Positions 16,906-24,767 of a stretch of 61,699 nucleotides of DNA are shown here, piece after piece (within the stretch, counting starts at the first letter, position 1; every line of letters starts with the position of its first letter). Below the pieces are notes generated by a model. That model did not search any database. It saw nothing but the letters and a program-made list of their open reading frames with translations, and was not told where the DNA came from. The translations under genes were made by a program, and so were the position numbers. This DNA comes from Acidimicrobiaceae bacterium (GTDB lineage: Bacteria > Actinomycetota > Acidimicrobiia > Acidimicrobiales > RAAP-2), in contig PLRK01000028.1 in the NCBI GenBank assembly GCA_003163875.1, forward strand, positions 61,548 to 123,246, given 5' to 3'.

Positions 16906-17345
16906 TCAAAGCGCTGGGTCTGCTGCTCGTCGCGGGGTTGTTGTTGAGCGCGTGTGGTTCGGAGTCCGAAGCAAAGGCGATGTCGACGTGGGCGACCCAA
17001 AGCGACTTTGCTTCGAACAACAAGACGGTCATCTCTGATGTGCGCCACTCCGCGACCGCGCTGGAGAGTGCCTCGACCGCGGTCAAGTTGCTGCATGCAG
17101 TCTGTGACATCCTCGACATGGACGTATCGGCGGCCAATGCCGCACTGCCAACACCCGACAATCAATCGACGCAGTTATTGTCGAAGGCTTATACGGACAT
17201 CGACTCTGGCGCCAAGCTTTGCTTTGATGCGGGTACGAATTCGCTACAGCGTCAAAGAGCATTGAACTATCTCTCGAAGGGCCTCGCGTACTTGTCCGAA
17301 GGCACACTGCGCGTGGGGGTGGCGGAGGGTTCTGAGTCGAACTAG
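16902..17345 (+). CDS. Small lipoprotein, function unknown
   Basis: A 147-residue protein with a lipoprotein signal: Lys3, a hydrophobic core and the lipobox LLSAC with Cys18 as the lipidation site, followed by GSESEAKA. The rest is helical and hydrophilic, with two further cysteines near residues 68 (AVCDILD) and 107 (KLCFDAG) that could form a disulfide outside the cell. I recognise no family. It is coupled to tyrS through a GTGA overlap, and its TAG shares bases with the stop codon of the opposite gene (CTAG). Confidence 0.72.
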   Translation: MIKALGLLLVAGLLLSACGSESEAKAMSTWATQSDFASNNKTVISDVRHSATALESASTAVKLLHAVCDILDMDVSAANAALPTPDNQSTQLLSKAYTDIDSGAKLCFDAGTNSLQRQRALNYLSKGLAYLSEGTLRVGVAEGSESN

Positions 17346-17569
17346 GTCGACGCCGGCGGTCGGAGGTCGATTTTTAGGTGAAGGATGCCATCTTCGAGTG
17401 TCGCAACTGCGTCACCTAACATCGCGTAGTCCTGAAAATCGAGCTTGGCGGCTTCTAGGAACATTTGACGCTCAGCACCTTCTACCGGGGGAAGTCCACG
17501 TCGCTTCACTGCTTCGGCGCGCTCACGGAATCGAAGGATCATCTCGTTGGGGTTGAAGGTATTGCTCAT
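17342..17569 (-). CDS. Small conserved-type hypothetical protein, 75 aa
   Basis: This protein begins MSNTFNPNEMILRFRERAEA and continues KRRGLPPVEGAERQMFLEAAKLDFQDYAMLGDA; it is acidic, soluble and mostly helical, with a short strand-forming tail (GILHLKIDLR). Coding is supported by the leaderless box TAACAT 6 nt before the ATG and by its four-base stop-codon overlap with the lipoprotein gene. The shape fits the small helper proteins often found by tyrS in actinobacteria, but no function can be assigned. Confidence 0.7.
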   Translation of the reverse strand: MSNTFNPNEMILRFRERAEAVKRRGLPPVEGAERQMFLEAAKLDFQDYAMLGDAVATLEDGILHLKIDLRPPAST

Positions 17570-17575
17570 GTCTCG

Positions 17576-17581
17576 ATGTTA
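17576..17581 (-). promoter_or_regulatory. Leaderless -10 box (TAACAT) for the 75-aa gene
   Basis: Minus strand: TAACAT, then CGAGAC, then ATG at 17569. Confidence 0.5.
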
Positions 17582-17684
17582 CGGGCGTTCATCGTGGCAT
17601 TTGAGTTGGTAACATGGCTCTTTGGTTCAGTTCTACTGAACCGGGTCGCCGCCAGTTATGGCCCGCGACCAGTGAGGAGTTGAC

Positions 17685-17897
17685 GTGAAAAAAGGCCGCC
17701 ATCGTCGGTTTGTTGAAGCTCGCGAACTCAAGCGTTCTACCGGACCTCGCGCAACGACGTGCGACGAGTGCGGTGCGGCGCCCGAGGATGTGCACGCAGA
17801 GTGGTGCCTCGCCGAGGAAGATCGCTACGACGAGATTTTGGGTTCACTACCACGAACGTCGTTTAACGAGGAAGACCCGCTCGCCGCGGAGAGTTAA
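17685..17897 (+). CDS. Small zinc-ribbon-like protein, 70 aa
   Basis: A basic N-terminus (MKKGRHRRFVEARELKR) precedes a compact Cys/His motif: C26-x2-C29-x7-H37-x3-C41 in CDECGAAPEDVHAEWC. This spacing suits a single zinc-binding knuckle. An acidic tail follows (EEDRYDEI, NEEDPLAAES). GTG 17685 has GAGGAG about 6 nt upstream. A nucleic-acid or ribosome-associated role is possible but is only inference. Its TAA shares the bases TTAA with the stop codon of the opposite gene. Confidence 0.68.
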   Translation: MKKGRHRRFVEARELKRSTGPRATTCDECGAAPEDVHAEWCLAEEDRYDEILGSLPRTSFNEEDPLAAES

Positions 17898-18634
17898 TCA
17901 GCTTTTCGTCGTACGGGGTGGGGCAGCAATGTGCCCTTGGGCTGTTTCTTGCGCCGGTCCATATAGGCGAGTAGTTCGACATAGACCGGTTCAGTGACCA
18001 TTGCGACGAGTTCTTCACGCATTGAATCAATGACGCGAGATTTGCCGACGAAAGCGAGTTCATCCTCAGTGCACCACCAATGAAACTCCTCACCCCCCGC
18101 TCCCCAGTCGCTTCGATTCCACTGAGAAATCCGAGTGATGACGTGTCCGTCGTCTTGAACGTCATCATCGCGGCGAAGTGGTAACTGCCAGCAGACCTCA
18201 GGTTTGAGGGGTATGTAACTTTCGTCGTTATCGATCGCCATCACGTGTAGTGCGCACCCAGCGCCACGATGAAAGTCCGGGCGATTGAGGAAAATGCAGG
18301 CGTCTTGAACGAGTCGCGTCGTCATCTCACCGTTTTTCTTAACCTTCGTCGTGCCGTTTTTGCCCTTAGCCTTGAATTGCCACTGGTCATCGGTCAATCG
18401 CTTCGCGGCTTTTTCGACGCGACGTCGGTCCTTGTCGTCACTGAAGTGCGCACCGTAACTGCAGCATCCCTGAACGAGCTCGGGACTCGCTTCGGTGAGG
18501 ACTCCTTGACAACCGTTGCCAAAGATGCAGGTCCAATTGCTCTCGAGGAATGTCACATCGAACATCCAGGTGCGCTGGTGTTTGTGGTCGGCGAAACTTA
18601 CCCACTCGTGGGCGTCGTTTGGAATGGAGGTCAC
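17894..18634 (-). CDS. Cysteine-rich conserved-type protein (cysteine-cluster, function unknown)
   Basis: A 246-residue soluble protein rich in Cys and His. WTCIFGNGCQGVL (C36, C42), VQGCCSYGAHF (C57, C58, H63), DACIFLNRPDFHRGAGCALHV and PEVCWQLP with HWWCTEDELAF could build a zinc or iron-sulfur site, similar in spirit to YkgJ-type cysteine-cluster proteins; this match is from memory and unverified. The tail ends basic (MDRRKKQPKGTLLPHPVRRKAD). GTG 18634 lies 6 nt behind TAAGTT, a leaderless arrangement. It lies tail-to-tail with the zinc-ribbon gene, sharing the stop bases TTAA. No reaction can be assigned. Confidence 0.7.
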   Translation of the reverse strand: MTSIPNDAHEWVSFADHKHQRTWMFDVTFLESNWTCIFGNGCQGVLTEASPELVQGCCSYGAHFSDDKDRRRVEKAAKRLTDDQWQFKAKGKNGTTKVKKNGEMTTRLVQDACIFLNRPDFHRGAGCALHVMAIDNDESYIPLKPEVCWQLPLRRDDDVQDDGHVITRISQWNRSDWGAGGEEFHWWCTEDELAFVGKSRVIDSMREELVAMVTEPVYVELLAYMDRRKKQPKGTLLPHPVRRKAD

Positions 18635-18911
18635 GCGTAAAACTTACTTGGCTCACCACGGGTCATGGCAACTCGTCGCTCACGATGACGATGATCGGTG
18701 CTTGCGGGTGGCGACGTTTCTCCTTCTCTCCTTCGCGGCCGTTCGAAGATTCGCTTCGACGCTCGCCCCGCGGGCGACCTGGTGACACAACGCCTTCGTG
18801 CACGCGGAGCGGCTGGCGCGCCACGACCACCACGGTGGAAGTCCAATTTCCAAGACCTTCAATGATTTTTGGGTGATTAACAAAGAGCGACGAGACGATC
18901 GACCCCACCTC
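18635..18911. other. Intergenic region between divergent genes
   Basis: About 280 bp lie between the cysteine-rich gene and nfuA. They carry the two leaderless -10 boxes at their ends and otherwise nothing I can name. Short frames here are rich in Arg and Ser, typical of shadow frames. Confidence 0.5.
18641..18646 (-). promoter_or_regulatory. Leaderless -10 box (TAAGTT) for the cysteine-rich protein
   Basis: Minus strand: TAAGTT, then TTACGC, then GTG at 18634. Confidence 0.5.
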
Positions 18912-18917
18912 TAGACT
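18912..18917 (+). promoter_or_regulatory. Leaderless -10 box (TAGACT) for nfuA
   Basis: TAGACT, then seven nucleotides, then ATG 18925. Confidence 0.55.
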
Positions 18918-18924
18918 TAGGACC

Positions 18925-19578
18925 ATGACTACCGTCCAAACTTTTGACATCTTGACGCTTACTGACGAAGCTCGCAACGTTGTGCTCGACGCCTTGCACA
19001 ACGAAGAGCAGAGCGACGCGCTGGCGCTGTGGGTGGAAGTGACGGGCACGCGAGGTGCCGGCTACTCGTACGACCTCTTTTTTTCGGATCGCGCTGACGC
19101 CCCCGAAGGTGCTGCGGTTGGTAATGACGGCGACATCACGATCGTCATTCCCAAGAGCAGCGTCGACCGACTGCGGGGAAGTCGATTGGAATTTGCGAGC
19201 GAAGGGGGCGGGGGACTCGTTTTGGTGAATCCCAACATTCCCACCTCCGAAGAAATGAATCCAGGCGTGCCCGCCGACATTCTTGCTCTCGGCATCGAAG
19301 GGCCTATGGGCATACTCGCGACCTCGGTGCTCGAGCAGAACATCAATCCATCGATTGCCTCACACGGCGGTCGCGCTGACCTCGTGGCGATGGACGAGGA
19401 GAAGAAAGTCGCGTACATCAAGATGTCGGGCGGGTGCCAAGGATGCGCGATGAGCCGCATGACGCTCTCCCAAGGCATCGAGACGACGCTTCGTGAAGCA
19501 ATACCGCAACTCACGCAGGTACTTGACGTCACCGATCACGCGTCAGGTGTCAATCCTTTCTATTCGAACGAGTCCTAA
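18925..19578 (+). CDS. nfuA: NfuA-like Fe-S cluster carrier (degenerate HesB domain + NifU-like domain)
   Basis: A 217-residue protein. Residues 1-100 resemble an A-type (HesB/IscA) scaffold: LTDEARNVVLDAL, a glycine-containing turn (RGAGYSYDLFF) and VDRLRGSRLEF. The three cluster cysteines are missing, as in E. coli NfuA. Residues 125-205 are a NifU C-terminal domain with INPSIASHGGRADLVAMDEE and the cluster motif GGCQGCAMSRMTLSQGIE, a CxxC that forms a [4Fe-4S] site at the dimer interface. The protein delivers clusters to apo-enzymes. It has its own leaderless promoter, and aroC follows with another. Confidence 0.85.
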   Translation: MTTVQTFDILTLTDEARNVVLDALHNEEQSDALALWVEVTGTRGAGYSYDLFFSDRADAPEGAAVGNDGDITIVIPKSSVDRLRGSRLEFASEGGGGLVLVNPNIPTSEEMNPGVPADILALGIEGPMGILATSVLEQNINPSIASHGGRADLVAMDEEKKVAYIKMSGGCQGCAMSRMTLSQGIETTLREAIPQLTQVLDVTDHASGVNPFYSNES

Positions 19579-19591
19579 GCCGCCACCAGCC

Positions 19592-19597
19592 TAGAAT
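19592..19597 (+). promoter_or_regulatory. Leaderless -10 box (TAGAAT) for the aro operon
   Basis: TAGAAT, then TACGGG, then ATG 19604. This is close to the consensus TATAAT and should be a strong leaderless promoter for aroC-aroK-aroB-aroQ. Confidence 0.6.
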
Positions 19598-19603
19598 TAC
19601 GGG

Positions 19604-20794
19604 ATGTTGCGCTTTCTCACGGCTGGCGAAAGTCACGGTCCCTCCCTCACGGTGATCATTGAGGGACTGCCGGCTGGTCTCGCAATCAACGAAACCCAAA
19701 TTGGCGACGAGCTGGCGCGCCGACGCTTGGGCTACGGACGCGGACCTCGTATGCGCTTCGAACGCGATGAACTCCGTCTCATCGGCGGTATTCGCCACGG
19801 GCGAACCCTCGGTTCCCCGGTCGCGATCGAGATCTTGAACTCCGAATGGCCGAAGTGGGAACAAGAGATGTCGGCCGCGCCGGGAACACCCAGTGACAAA
19901 TTGACGAAACCACGGCCGGGCCATGCGGATTTGGCCGGCATGCAAAAGTATGCCTTTGATGACGCTCGTGACGTCCTCGAACGAGCGAGCGCGCGAGAAA
20001 CGGCGGCGCGCGTCGCTGCGGGCGCGCTCGCGAAGGCACTCTTGGGTGCCATTGGGGTTCGAGTGGTCAGTCACGTCGTGCGCATTGGCCAAATCGCCTC
20101 GCCGGTCGGGCATCGCCCGGGACCCGATGACCTTGATGTGGTCGACGAATCAGAGGTTCGATGTTTCGATGCTGACGCCGCCGCAGCGATGATTCTCGAA
20201 ATAAAGGCCGCTGCGAAGGAGGGTGATTCACTCGGTGGCATCGTCGAGGTGATCGCCTACGACGTGCCCGTTGGACTTGGCAGTTACGTGCATTGGGATC
20301 GCAAGCTGGACGGCTTGATTGCGGGAGCGCTCATGAGCATTCAAGCAGTCAAGGCGGTCGAGATTGGCGACGGAATGATCCAGGCGTCGCAACGCGGCAG
20401 TGTGGCTCACGACGCCATTGCCGTCGACCAATCGTTCACGCAAGGCGGAGGGTACATTCGTCGTAGCGACCATGCGGGTGGTTTGGAGGGTGGCATGACG
20501 TCTGGTGCCCCCGTGATCGCCAAGGTCGCGATGAAGCCGCTCGCGACGCTGAATCGACCAGTTCTCGAGACCGTGGACCTCGCGACGGGTGAAACGACCG
20601 TCTCATTCAAGGAACGCACTGACGTGACCGCCGTTCCGGCGCTGGGCGTCGTCACCGAAGCAATGTTGTCACTCGTGTTGGCCAACGAAGCCCTTCGTAA
20701 GTTCGGCGGCGATTCAGTTGAAGAATTCGTCCGCAATCACGCTACCTACGTCGCCAATCTTGGCTCCACGTCCTCGCGTGCACTACCTGAGTAA
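19604..20794 (+). CDS. aroC: Chorismate synthase AroC
   Basis: A 396-residue FMN-dependent enzyme converting EPSP to chorismate. The family signature GESHGPSLTVIIEGLPAG is at residues 8-25, RRRLGYGRGPRMRFERDE and GIRHGRTLGSPVAIEI follow, then RPGHADLAGMQKY. ASARETAARVAAGALAK and the C-terminal RSDHAGGLEGGMTSGAPV, with KERTDVTAVPALGVVTEAM, complete the set. Length and motif order are normal. It leads the aro operon, and aroK starts 2 nt after its stop codon. Confidence 0.97.
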   Translation: MLRFLTAGESHGPSLTVIIEGLPAGLAINETQIGDELARRRLGYGRGPRMRFERDELRLIGGIRHGRTLGSPVAIEILNSEWPKWEQEMSAAPGTPSDKLTKPRPGHADLAGMQKYAFDDARDVLERASARETAARVAAGALAKALLGAIGVRVVSHVVRIGQIASPVGHRPGPDDLDVVDESEVRCFDADAAAAMILEIKAAAKEGDSLGGIVEVIAYDVPVGLGSYVHWDRKLDGLIAGALMSIQAVKAVEIGDGMIQASQRGSVAHDAIAVDQSFTQGGGYIRRSDHAGGLEGGMTSGAPVIAKVAMKPLATLNRPVLETVDLATGETTVSFKERTDVTAVPALGVVTEAMLSLVLANEALRKFGGDSVEEFVRNHATYVANLGSTSSRALPE

Positions 20795-20796
20795 TC

Positions 20797-21297
20797 ATGG
20801 CTCGTCTCGTACTGGTCGGTCTTCCCGGGACGGGTAAGACGACACTCGCTCGCGAACTCGCCGAGCGATGGCATATCGAGGCGGTCGACACAGATGAGTT
20901 ACTCGTGACGAGGACGGGACGAAGCGTGGCCGATCTCCTTCGTCAAGACGGTGAAGCGACGTTTCGTCGCCTCGAGGGCGACGCGCTGGACGACGCGATT
21001 CGTGGCGACGTCGTCGTGGCGACTGGTGGAGGCATCGTTACACTGCCCGCGTCGCGCGACACGCTCGCGAAGGCCACCACTATGTGGCTTGATTGTCGTG
21101 ACGAGGTCATCGTGCAGCGCGTCCAAGGCGGCGATCGTCCCCTCCTAGGCGACGAGCCATCCGAAGCAATAGCGAACTTAAGGGCGACGCGTACGAGATG
21201 GTATGAGGAGGTATCGCGGGCACGAATCGAATCCTCGGGAACACTCGATGACGTGGCCGACCAGATCGAGCTGGCCATGAAGAGGGTCTCATGGTGA
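20797..21297 (+). CDS. aroK: Shikimate kinase AroK
   Basis: A 166-residue NMP-kinase-like enzyme that phosphorylates shikimate. Walker A is GLPGTGKTT at residues 7-15; the shikimate-binding Asp lies in AVDTDELLVTRTG; FRRLEGDALD and VVATGGGIV carry the substrate Arg/Gly positions; the LID Arg occurs in GGDRPLLGD. Its last seven bases overlap the aroB start, so translation is coupled. Adenylate kinase and gluconate kinase are excluded by the VDTDE and GGGIV motifs. Confidence 0.95.
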   Translation: MARLVLVGLPGTGKTTLARELAERWHIEAVDTDELLVTRTGRSVADLLRQDGEATFRRLEGDALDDAIRGDVVVATGGGIVTLPASRDTLAKATTMWLDCRDEVIVQRVQGGDRPLLGDEPSEAIANLRATRTRWYEEVSRARIESSGTLDDVADQIELAMKRVSW

Positions 21298-22343
21298 AAG
21301 TGCACGTGTCGCTGAGCACGAAGCCCTACGACGTTACGATTGGACCGGGCGTCCGCCACGAACTCGGCGCAATCCTCGAAGCGACGAGCGTTGGTTATCA
21401 ATCGTGTGTCGTCGTGACATCGAAGGAACTTCGGGCCCAGTCATGGTTCGACGTAGATCACGACGATGACGTGACGGTGATTGAAGTCCCCGAGGGCGAA
21501 CGAGCCAAAACGTTCGGTTCCCTCGCATCGCTTTGCGAACAATTCGCAGCGTTACAACTTTCCCGTCGCGACGTGATTGTCGCGGTGGGGGGAGGCGCGC
21601 TCACCGACGTCGCCGGATTTGCGGCGGCGGTCTATTTGCGTGGCATCAGCGTCATTCACATTCCCACGACGTTGGTGGGTCAAGTCGATGCCGCCATTGG
21701 CGGCAAGACCGCGATCAACTTGCCATCGGGCAAGAATCTGGTGGGGGCGTTCCACCAGCCGGTCGCGGTTCTATGCGACTCGGAGATCCTCGAGTCGTTG
21801 CCCGATCGTGAACGACAATCGGGTTTCGGTGAGGTTGCGAAGTGTTGGTTGCTCGAGGATCGACGAGCGAGCGCTCTCGCTTCTGCGTCACTCGATGACT
21901 TGATCTTGTTGTCGGTCAACTTGAAAGCGCGGATCGTTGCCACCGACGAATTTGAATCTGGCGAGAGGGCTCTATTGAACTATGGCCACACCCTCGCCCA
22001 CGCGCTCGAGGTGCTCGCGTTGGCGCATGATCCCGACCTGCTCCGTCACGGTGAAGCGGTCGGAATCGGGTTGGGTTTCGCCGTACGGCTGGCCCACGCG
22101 CTGGGACGTGTCGACGAGTTGGTCGTGGCGAATCATGATGAGGTGCTGGCTTTCTTCAAACTATCGCTCGAGGTACCAAAGGAATTTTCGACAAGTGACA
22201 TCATCGCCGCAATGGGTCATGACAAGAAGGCTCACCACGACCTAACCTTCGTCTTGCCGGGAGTGAATGGCTTTGAAGTCGTTCGAGGGGTCAATCACGA
22301 ACTCGTGGTACGAGTACTAGAGGAATATCGAGAGGCACGATGA
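21291..22343 (+). CDS. aroB: 3-Dehydroquinate synthase AroB
   Basis: A 350-residue NAD- and metal-dependent enzyme that cyclises DAHP to 3-dehydroquinate. The NAD site appears as VPEGERAKTFGSL and VGGGALTDVAGFAAAVYLRGI, and IPTTLVGQVDAAIGGKTAINLPSGKNLVG is diagnostic. The metal ligands fall in GFGEVAKCWLL (Glu) and NYGHTLAHALE (His), with a second His in RHGEAVGIGL. Product and length are typical. It overlaps aroK by 7 nt and aroQ by 4 nt (ATGA). DAHP synthase, aroE and aroA are not in the window. Confidence 0.97.
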   Translation: MVKVHVSLSTKPYDVTIGPGVRHELGAILEATSVGYQSCVVVTSKELRAQSWFDVDHDDDVTVIEVPEGERAKTFGSLASLCEQFAALQLSRRDVIVAVGGGALTDVAGFAAAVYLRGISVIHIPTTLVGQVDAAIGGKTAINLPSGKNLVGAFHQPVAVLCDSEILESLPDRERQSGFGEVAKCWLLEDRRASALASASLDDLILLSVNLKARIVATDEFESGERALLNYGHTLAHALEVLALAHDPDLLRHGEAVGIGLGFAVRLAHALGRVDELVVANHDEVLAFFKLSLEVPKEFSTSDIIAAMGHDKKAHHDLTFVLPGVNGFEVVRGVNHELVVRVLEEYREAR

Positions 22344-22783
22344 GCAGAGAAATCCTATTGCTGTCGGGTCCGAATCTCGATCAACTCGGCTCACGAAGTC
22401 CCGAGATCTACGGCACCGCGACGCTCGATGAACACGTCCAACGGTTTCGCCAAGGTGCTGAGGCATTGGGATTCACGGTGCGTCACGTGCAATCAAATTT
22501 TGAAGGTGCGCTGATTGAGGCGGTGCACGCGGCTCGAGGAAGTGCTGTCGCGGTCGTTATCAACGCTGGTGCCCTTACCCACTATTCGTGGGCCCTCGCT
22601 GACGCACTCGATATGTTCGAAGGCGTGAAGGTGGAGATTCATATCTCCAATCCCGCTGCGCGAGAGCCGTGGCGACACGTCAGTACGTTGGCGCCGGTGG
22701 TAAATGGTTCCATTGCAGGTTTTGGTGCTAGAAGTTATGACCTCGCGCTTGACGCGGTGCGGCGCCTCCTCGGTGATTCGTAG
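22340..22783 (+). CDS. aroQ: 3-Dehydroquinate dehydratase, type II
   Basis: A 147-residue dodecameric-type DHQase. LLLSGPNLDQLGSRSPEIYGTATL holds the flexible lid with the catalytic Tyr; FEGALIEAVHAARG and VINAGALTHYSWALADAL follow; VEIHISNPAAREPWRHVSTL supplies the catalytic His and substrate-binding residues. This is type II (AroQ), unrelated to the Schiff-base type I enzyme. It shares ATGA with aroB, so the three shikimate enzymes after aroC are coupled. Confidence 0.95.
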   Translation: MSREILLLSGPNLDQLGSRSPEIYGTATLDEHVQRFRQGAEALGFTVRHVQSNFEGALIEAVHAARGSAVAVVINAGALTHYSWALADALDMFEGVKVEIHISNPAAREPWRHVSTLAPVVNGSIAGFGARSYDLALDAVRRLLGDS

Positions 22784-22805
22784 TCTTCGCCGAGCGGCGA
22801 TTGCC

Positions 22806-22811
22806 TAGAAT
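22806..22811 (+). promoter_or_regulatory. -10 box (TAGAAT) for efp-nusB
   Basis: TAGAAT lies 34 nt before ATG 22845, leaving a short leader with a GAAAGG ribosome binding site at about 22830. Unlike most genes here, efp seems to have a leadered transcript. A 5-bp hairpin (TCGCC/GGCGA) lies just upstream of the box. Confidence 0.45.
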
Positions 22812-22844
22812 GGGCAACGCGACTTTCTCGAAAGGCTTCAGCCC

Positions 22845-23408
22845 ATGGCGGCAATCTCGACATCTGACATTAAAAACGGCATCACGATCAAGATTGATGA
22901 CGCTCTCTACACGATCATTGAATTTCAGCACGTGAAGCCCGGCAAGGGTGGGGCGTTCGTTCGAACGAAGTTACGAAATGCCCGTTCTGGTGCAGTCATC
23001 GAACGAACGTATCGATCTGACGAACGCCTCGAACAAGCAATCATCGACAAGCGCGACACGCAGTACTTGTATCGCGATGGTGATGACTACATCTTCATGG
23101 ATCAATCGACCTACGACCAGGTGCCCGTGTCGTCAAAAAACTTAGGTGAAGCGACAAACTTTCTTAAAGAGACTGGAAAGGCGATGTTGATTCTGCACGA
23201 TGAAGAAATCATCGGTGTTGAACTTCCGGCTTCTGTGGAATTGGCAATCGCTGACACCGAGCCCGGAATTCAAGGTGACCGGGTGTCGGGGGCCCGCAAG
23301 CCGGCGACGCTTGAAACGGGTTTCGTTGTCCAAGTGCCGCTGTTTGTTGGACCCGGTGAAGTGATCAAAGTCGACACTCGAACCGGCGAATACATGACGC
23401 GAGCGTGA
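22845..23408 (+). CDS. efp: Elongation factor P
   Basis: A 187-residue, three-domain (KOW/OB/OB) factor that binds between the P and E sites and relieves stalling at proline runs. STSDIKNGITIKIDDALYTIIEFQHVKPGKGGAFVRTKLRN is cut short here to its key part: the KPGKGGAF loop carries the Lys that faces the P-site tRNA. TGKAMILHDEE-like sequence and VQVPLFVGPGEVIKVDTRTGEY at the C-terminus are canonical. No modification enzyme (EpmA, YmfI or EarP) is nearby. It lies next to nusB, a common actinobacterial order. Confidence 0.97.
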   Translation: MAAISTSDIKNGITIKIDDALYTIIEFQHVKPGKGGAFVRTKLRNARSGAVIERTYRSDERLEQAIIDKRDTQYLYRDGDDYIFMDQSTYDQVPVSSKNLGEATNFLKETGKAMLILHDEEIIGVELPASVELAIADTEPGIQGDRVSGARKPATLETGFVVQVPLFVGPGEVIKVDTRTGEYMTRA

Positions 23409-23409
23409 G

Positions 23410-23814
23410 ATGAGTGAACTCGGGCAGCAGCGTCACCGCGCACGCGAGCGGGCGCTCGAGATCCTCTACGAAGCAATGATTAAGGAACGCGCAGTAGACG
23501 AAATTTTGAACGATCTGGCCATTACTCCCGACGCATACACCGTTCAACTCGTGATGTCCACCGAGACGCATCGAGACGAAGCTGAGGCGCTTATTGAGGA
23601 ATTCGCACAGGACTGGACACTTGAACGCCTCGCCGTCGTCGATCGCATCATCATGACCTTGGCGATTGGTGAGATGTTCCTCGTCGATGCGCCTCCGGTC
23701 GCGGTCATTTTGGATGAAGCGGTCGAGCTCGCAAAAACGTTTTCGACGGATAGTTCAGCGAGTTTCGTTAACGGCGTCCTGGCGTCGTGTGCGAGTCGGC
23801 TCGCCAAGCTTTAA
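23410..23814 (+). CDS. nusB: Transcription antitermination factor NusB
   Basis: A 134-residue all-helical protein that, with NusE (S10), binds the boxA of rRNA leaders. RHRARERALEILYEAMIKER at the start and LAVVDRIIMTLAIGEMFL, ILDEAVELAKTFSTDSSASFVNGVLASCA near the end are the NusB signature helices. It begins one base after the efp stop codon. No pyrimidine gene follows directly; the pyr operon is 8 kb away. Confidence 0.93.
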   Translation: MSELGQQRHRARERALEILYEAMIKERAVDEILNDLAITPDAYTVQLVMSTETHRDEAEALIEEFAQDWTLERLAVVDRIIMTLAIGEMFLVDAPPVAVILDEAVELAKTFSTDSSASFVNGVLASCASRLAKL

Positions 23815-24080
23815 TAGTTGCCTACACCCAGCACCGACCCAGCGCCAAATCGGCGAGCACCACTCGGCATTTCGAGCGAGCACCCACACTGAGAGTGCGC
23901 GGGTTCGCCAACTTTTCACGTCCGCGTGTTTTCTCGCCGCCTCGCCCGACCCAAGCGGACGGGGCCCTCTTTCCAAAGAATTCTCTTATATAGTTATTTT
24001 GTGTGGTTATGCAATCCACACGTCACCCGTTAAATTCGATGACGAGACCTATGTCAATGGAAAATCGCAAGGAGCATCGT
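23815..24080. other. Intergenic region before the cytochrome oxidase cluster
   Basis: About 265 bp with no credible gene. Its last third is AT-rich and carries TATAGT at 23990-23995. I see no rho-independent terminator for nusB. Confidence 0.5.
23990..23995 (+). promoter_or_regulatory. Putative -10 box (TATAGT) for the cupredoxin-cox operon
   Basis: TATAGT in an AT-rich stretch about 90 nt before ATG 24081. No good -35 hexamer is present, so this is a moderate-confidence call. Confidence 0.4.
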
Positions 24081-24767
24081 ATGTCAATGGGGGGAAGACT
24101 CGTCACCGTCATCGCCGCCTTCGTTGTGGCGGTGGCGCTCGTGGTGGCCGGTGTTGCGGTGTTCTTGAAGCCTGGTGTTCCTGGTGGCGTCGTCAATTTC
24201 ACGAAAGCGCAACCAGTAGGCTCCCCGGTAAATCTCACGGTGCAGACAGTCGGAGCGATTGGTTTCGGAGCGCATCCCACGTGGGTGTCGTACTTGGTGA
24301 AGGATCCCGAAGGTAAGTGGATACACGACACGACGTGGGAGCTGCCTGCTCACACGATGATTCACATGACGGTCTATCAGTACGACTCCGGAAGCCCTCT
24401 ACGAAATCAGGAATGGGGGCAGGTGCAGGGAACGATTGGTGACACCGCGACACTCAACGGCAAGAGTTACACGGTCTATAACTCCTACACCGGCAACGGC
24501 GTTGGTCACACCTTCGCAGTTCCGTCTTTGAACTTAAGCGTGCCCCTCATTGGGATTGACGGCAACGCCACCAATCCCTGCAACGCTGCACCATGTCACA
24601 CCAACTACGCGCACAACGTCATCAAATTCAGTTTCATGACACCCGGCGCTGGTAACTATTCGTGGCAGTGCTTCGTCCCGTGTGGACTTGGCTACTTGTA
24701 CGGCAACGGTGGTCCCATGTCGACACAGAACTACATGGGCGGATTTCTGCAGGTGGTGGCGCAATAA
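24081..24767 (+). CDS. Membrane-anchored cupredoxin-like protein with an altered CuA-like loop
   Basis: A 228-residue protein with one N-terminal helix (VTVIAAFVVAVALVVAGVAV) and an exported domain. GVGHTFAVPSLNLSVPLIG resembles the first copper His strand of CuA or sulfocyanin-type domains. WQCFVPCGLGYLYGNGGPM has the CuA C-x3-C-G pattern, but the His expected four residues after the second Cys is Tyr, and Met comes later. CNAAPCHTNYAH adds another Cys/His group. Copper binding is likely; a binuclear centre is doubtful. ATG 24081 has AAGGAG 6 nt upstream, better than the in-frame starts at 24003-24057. It overlaps coxB by one base, so it is probably an electron donor or accessory subunit of that oxidase. 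Confidence 0.7.
   Translation: MSMGGRLVTVIAAFVVAVALVVAGVAVFLKPGVPGGVVNFTKAQPVGSPVNLTVQTVGAIGFGAHPTWVSYLVKDPEGKWIHDTTWELPAHTMIHMTVYQYDSGSPLRNQEWGQVQGTIGDTATLNGKSYTVYNSYTGNGVGHTFAVPSLNLSVPLIGIDGNATNPCNAAPCHTNYAHNVIKFSFMTPGAGNYSWQCFVPCGLGYLYGNGGPMSTQNYMGGFLQVVAQ

Noticed and set aside
18663..19049. 128-residue minus-strand ORF across the nfuA start
   Set aside because: It runs antisense into nfuA, has Ser/Arg-rich composition and no start signals.
22786..22800. 5-bp hairpin between aroQ and efp as a terminator
   Set aside because: Short stem and no U-tract follows; it precedes the efp -10 box.
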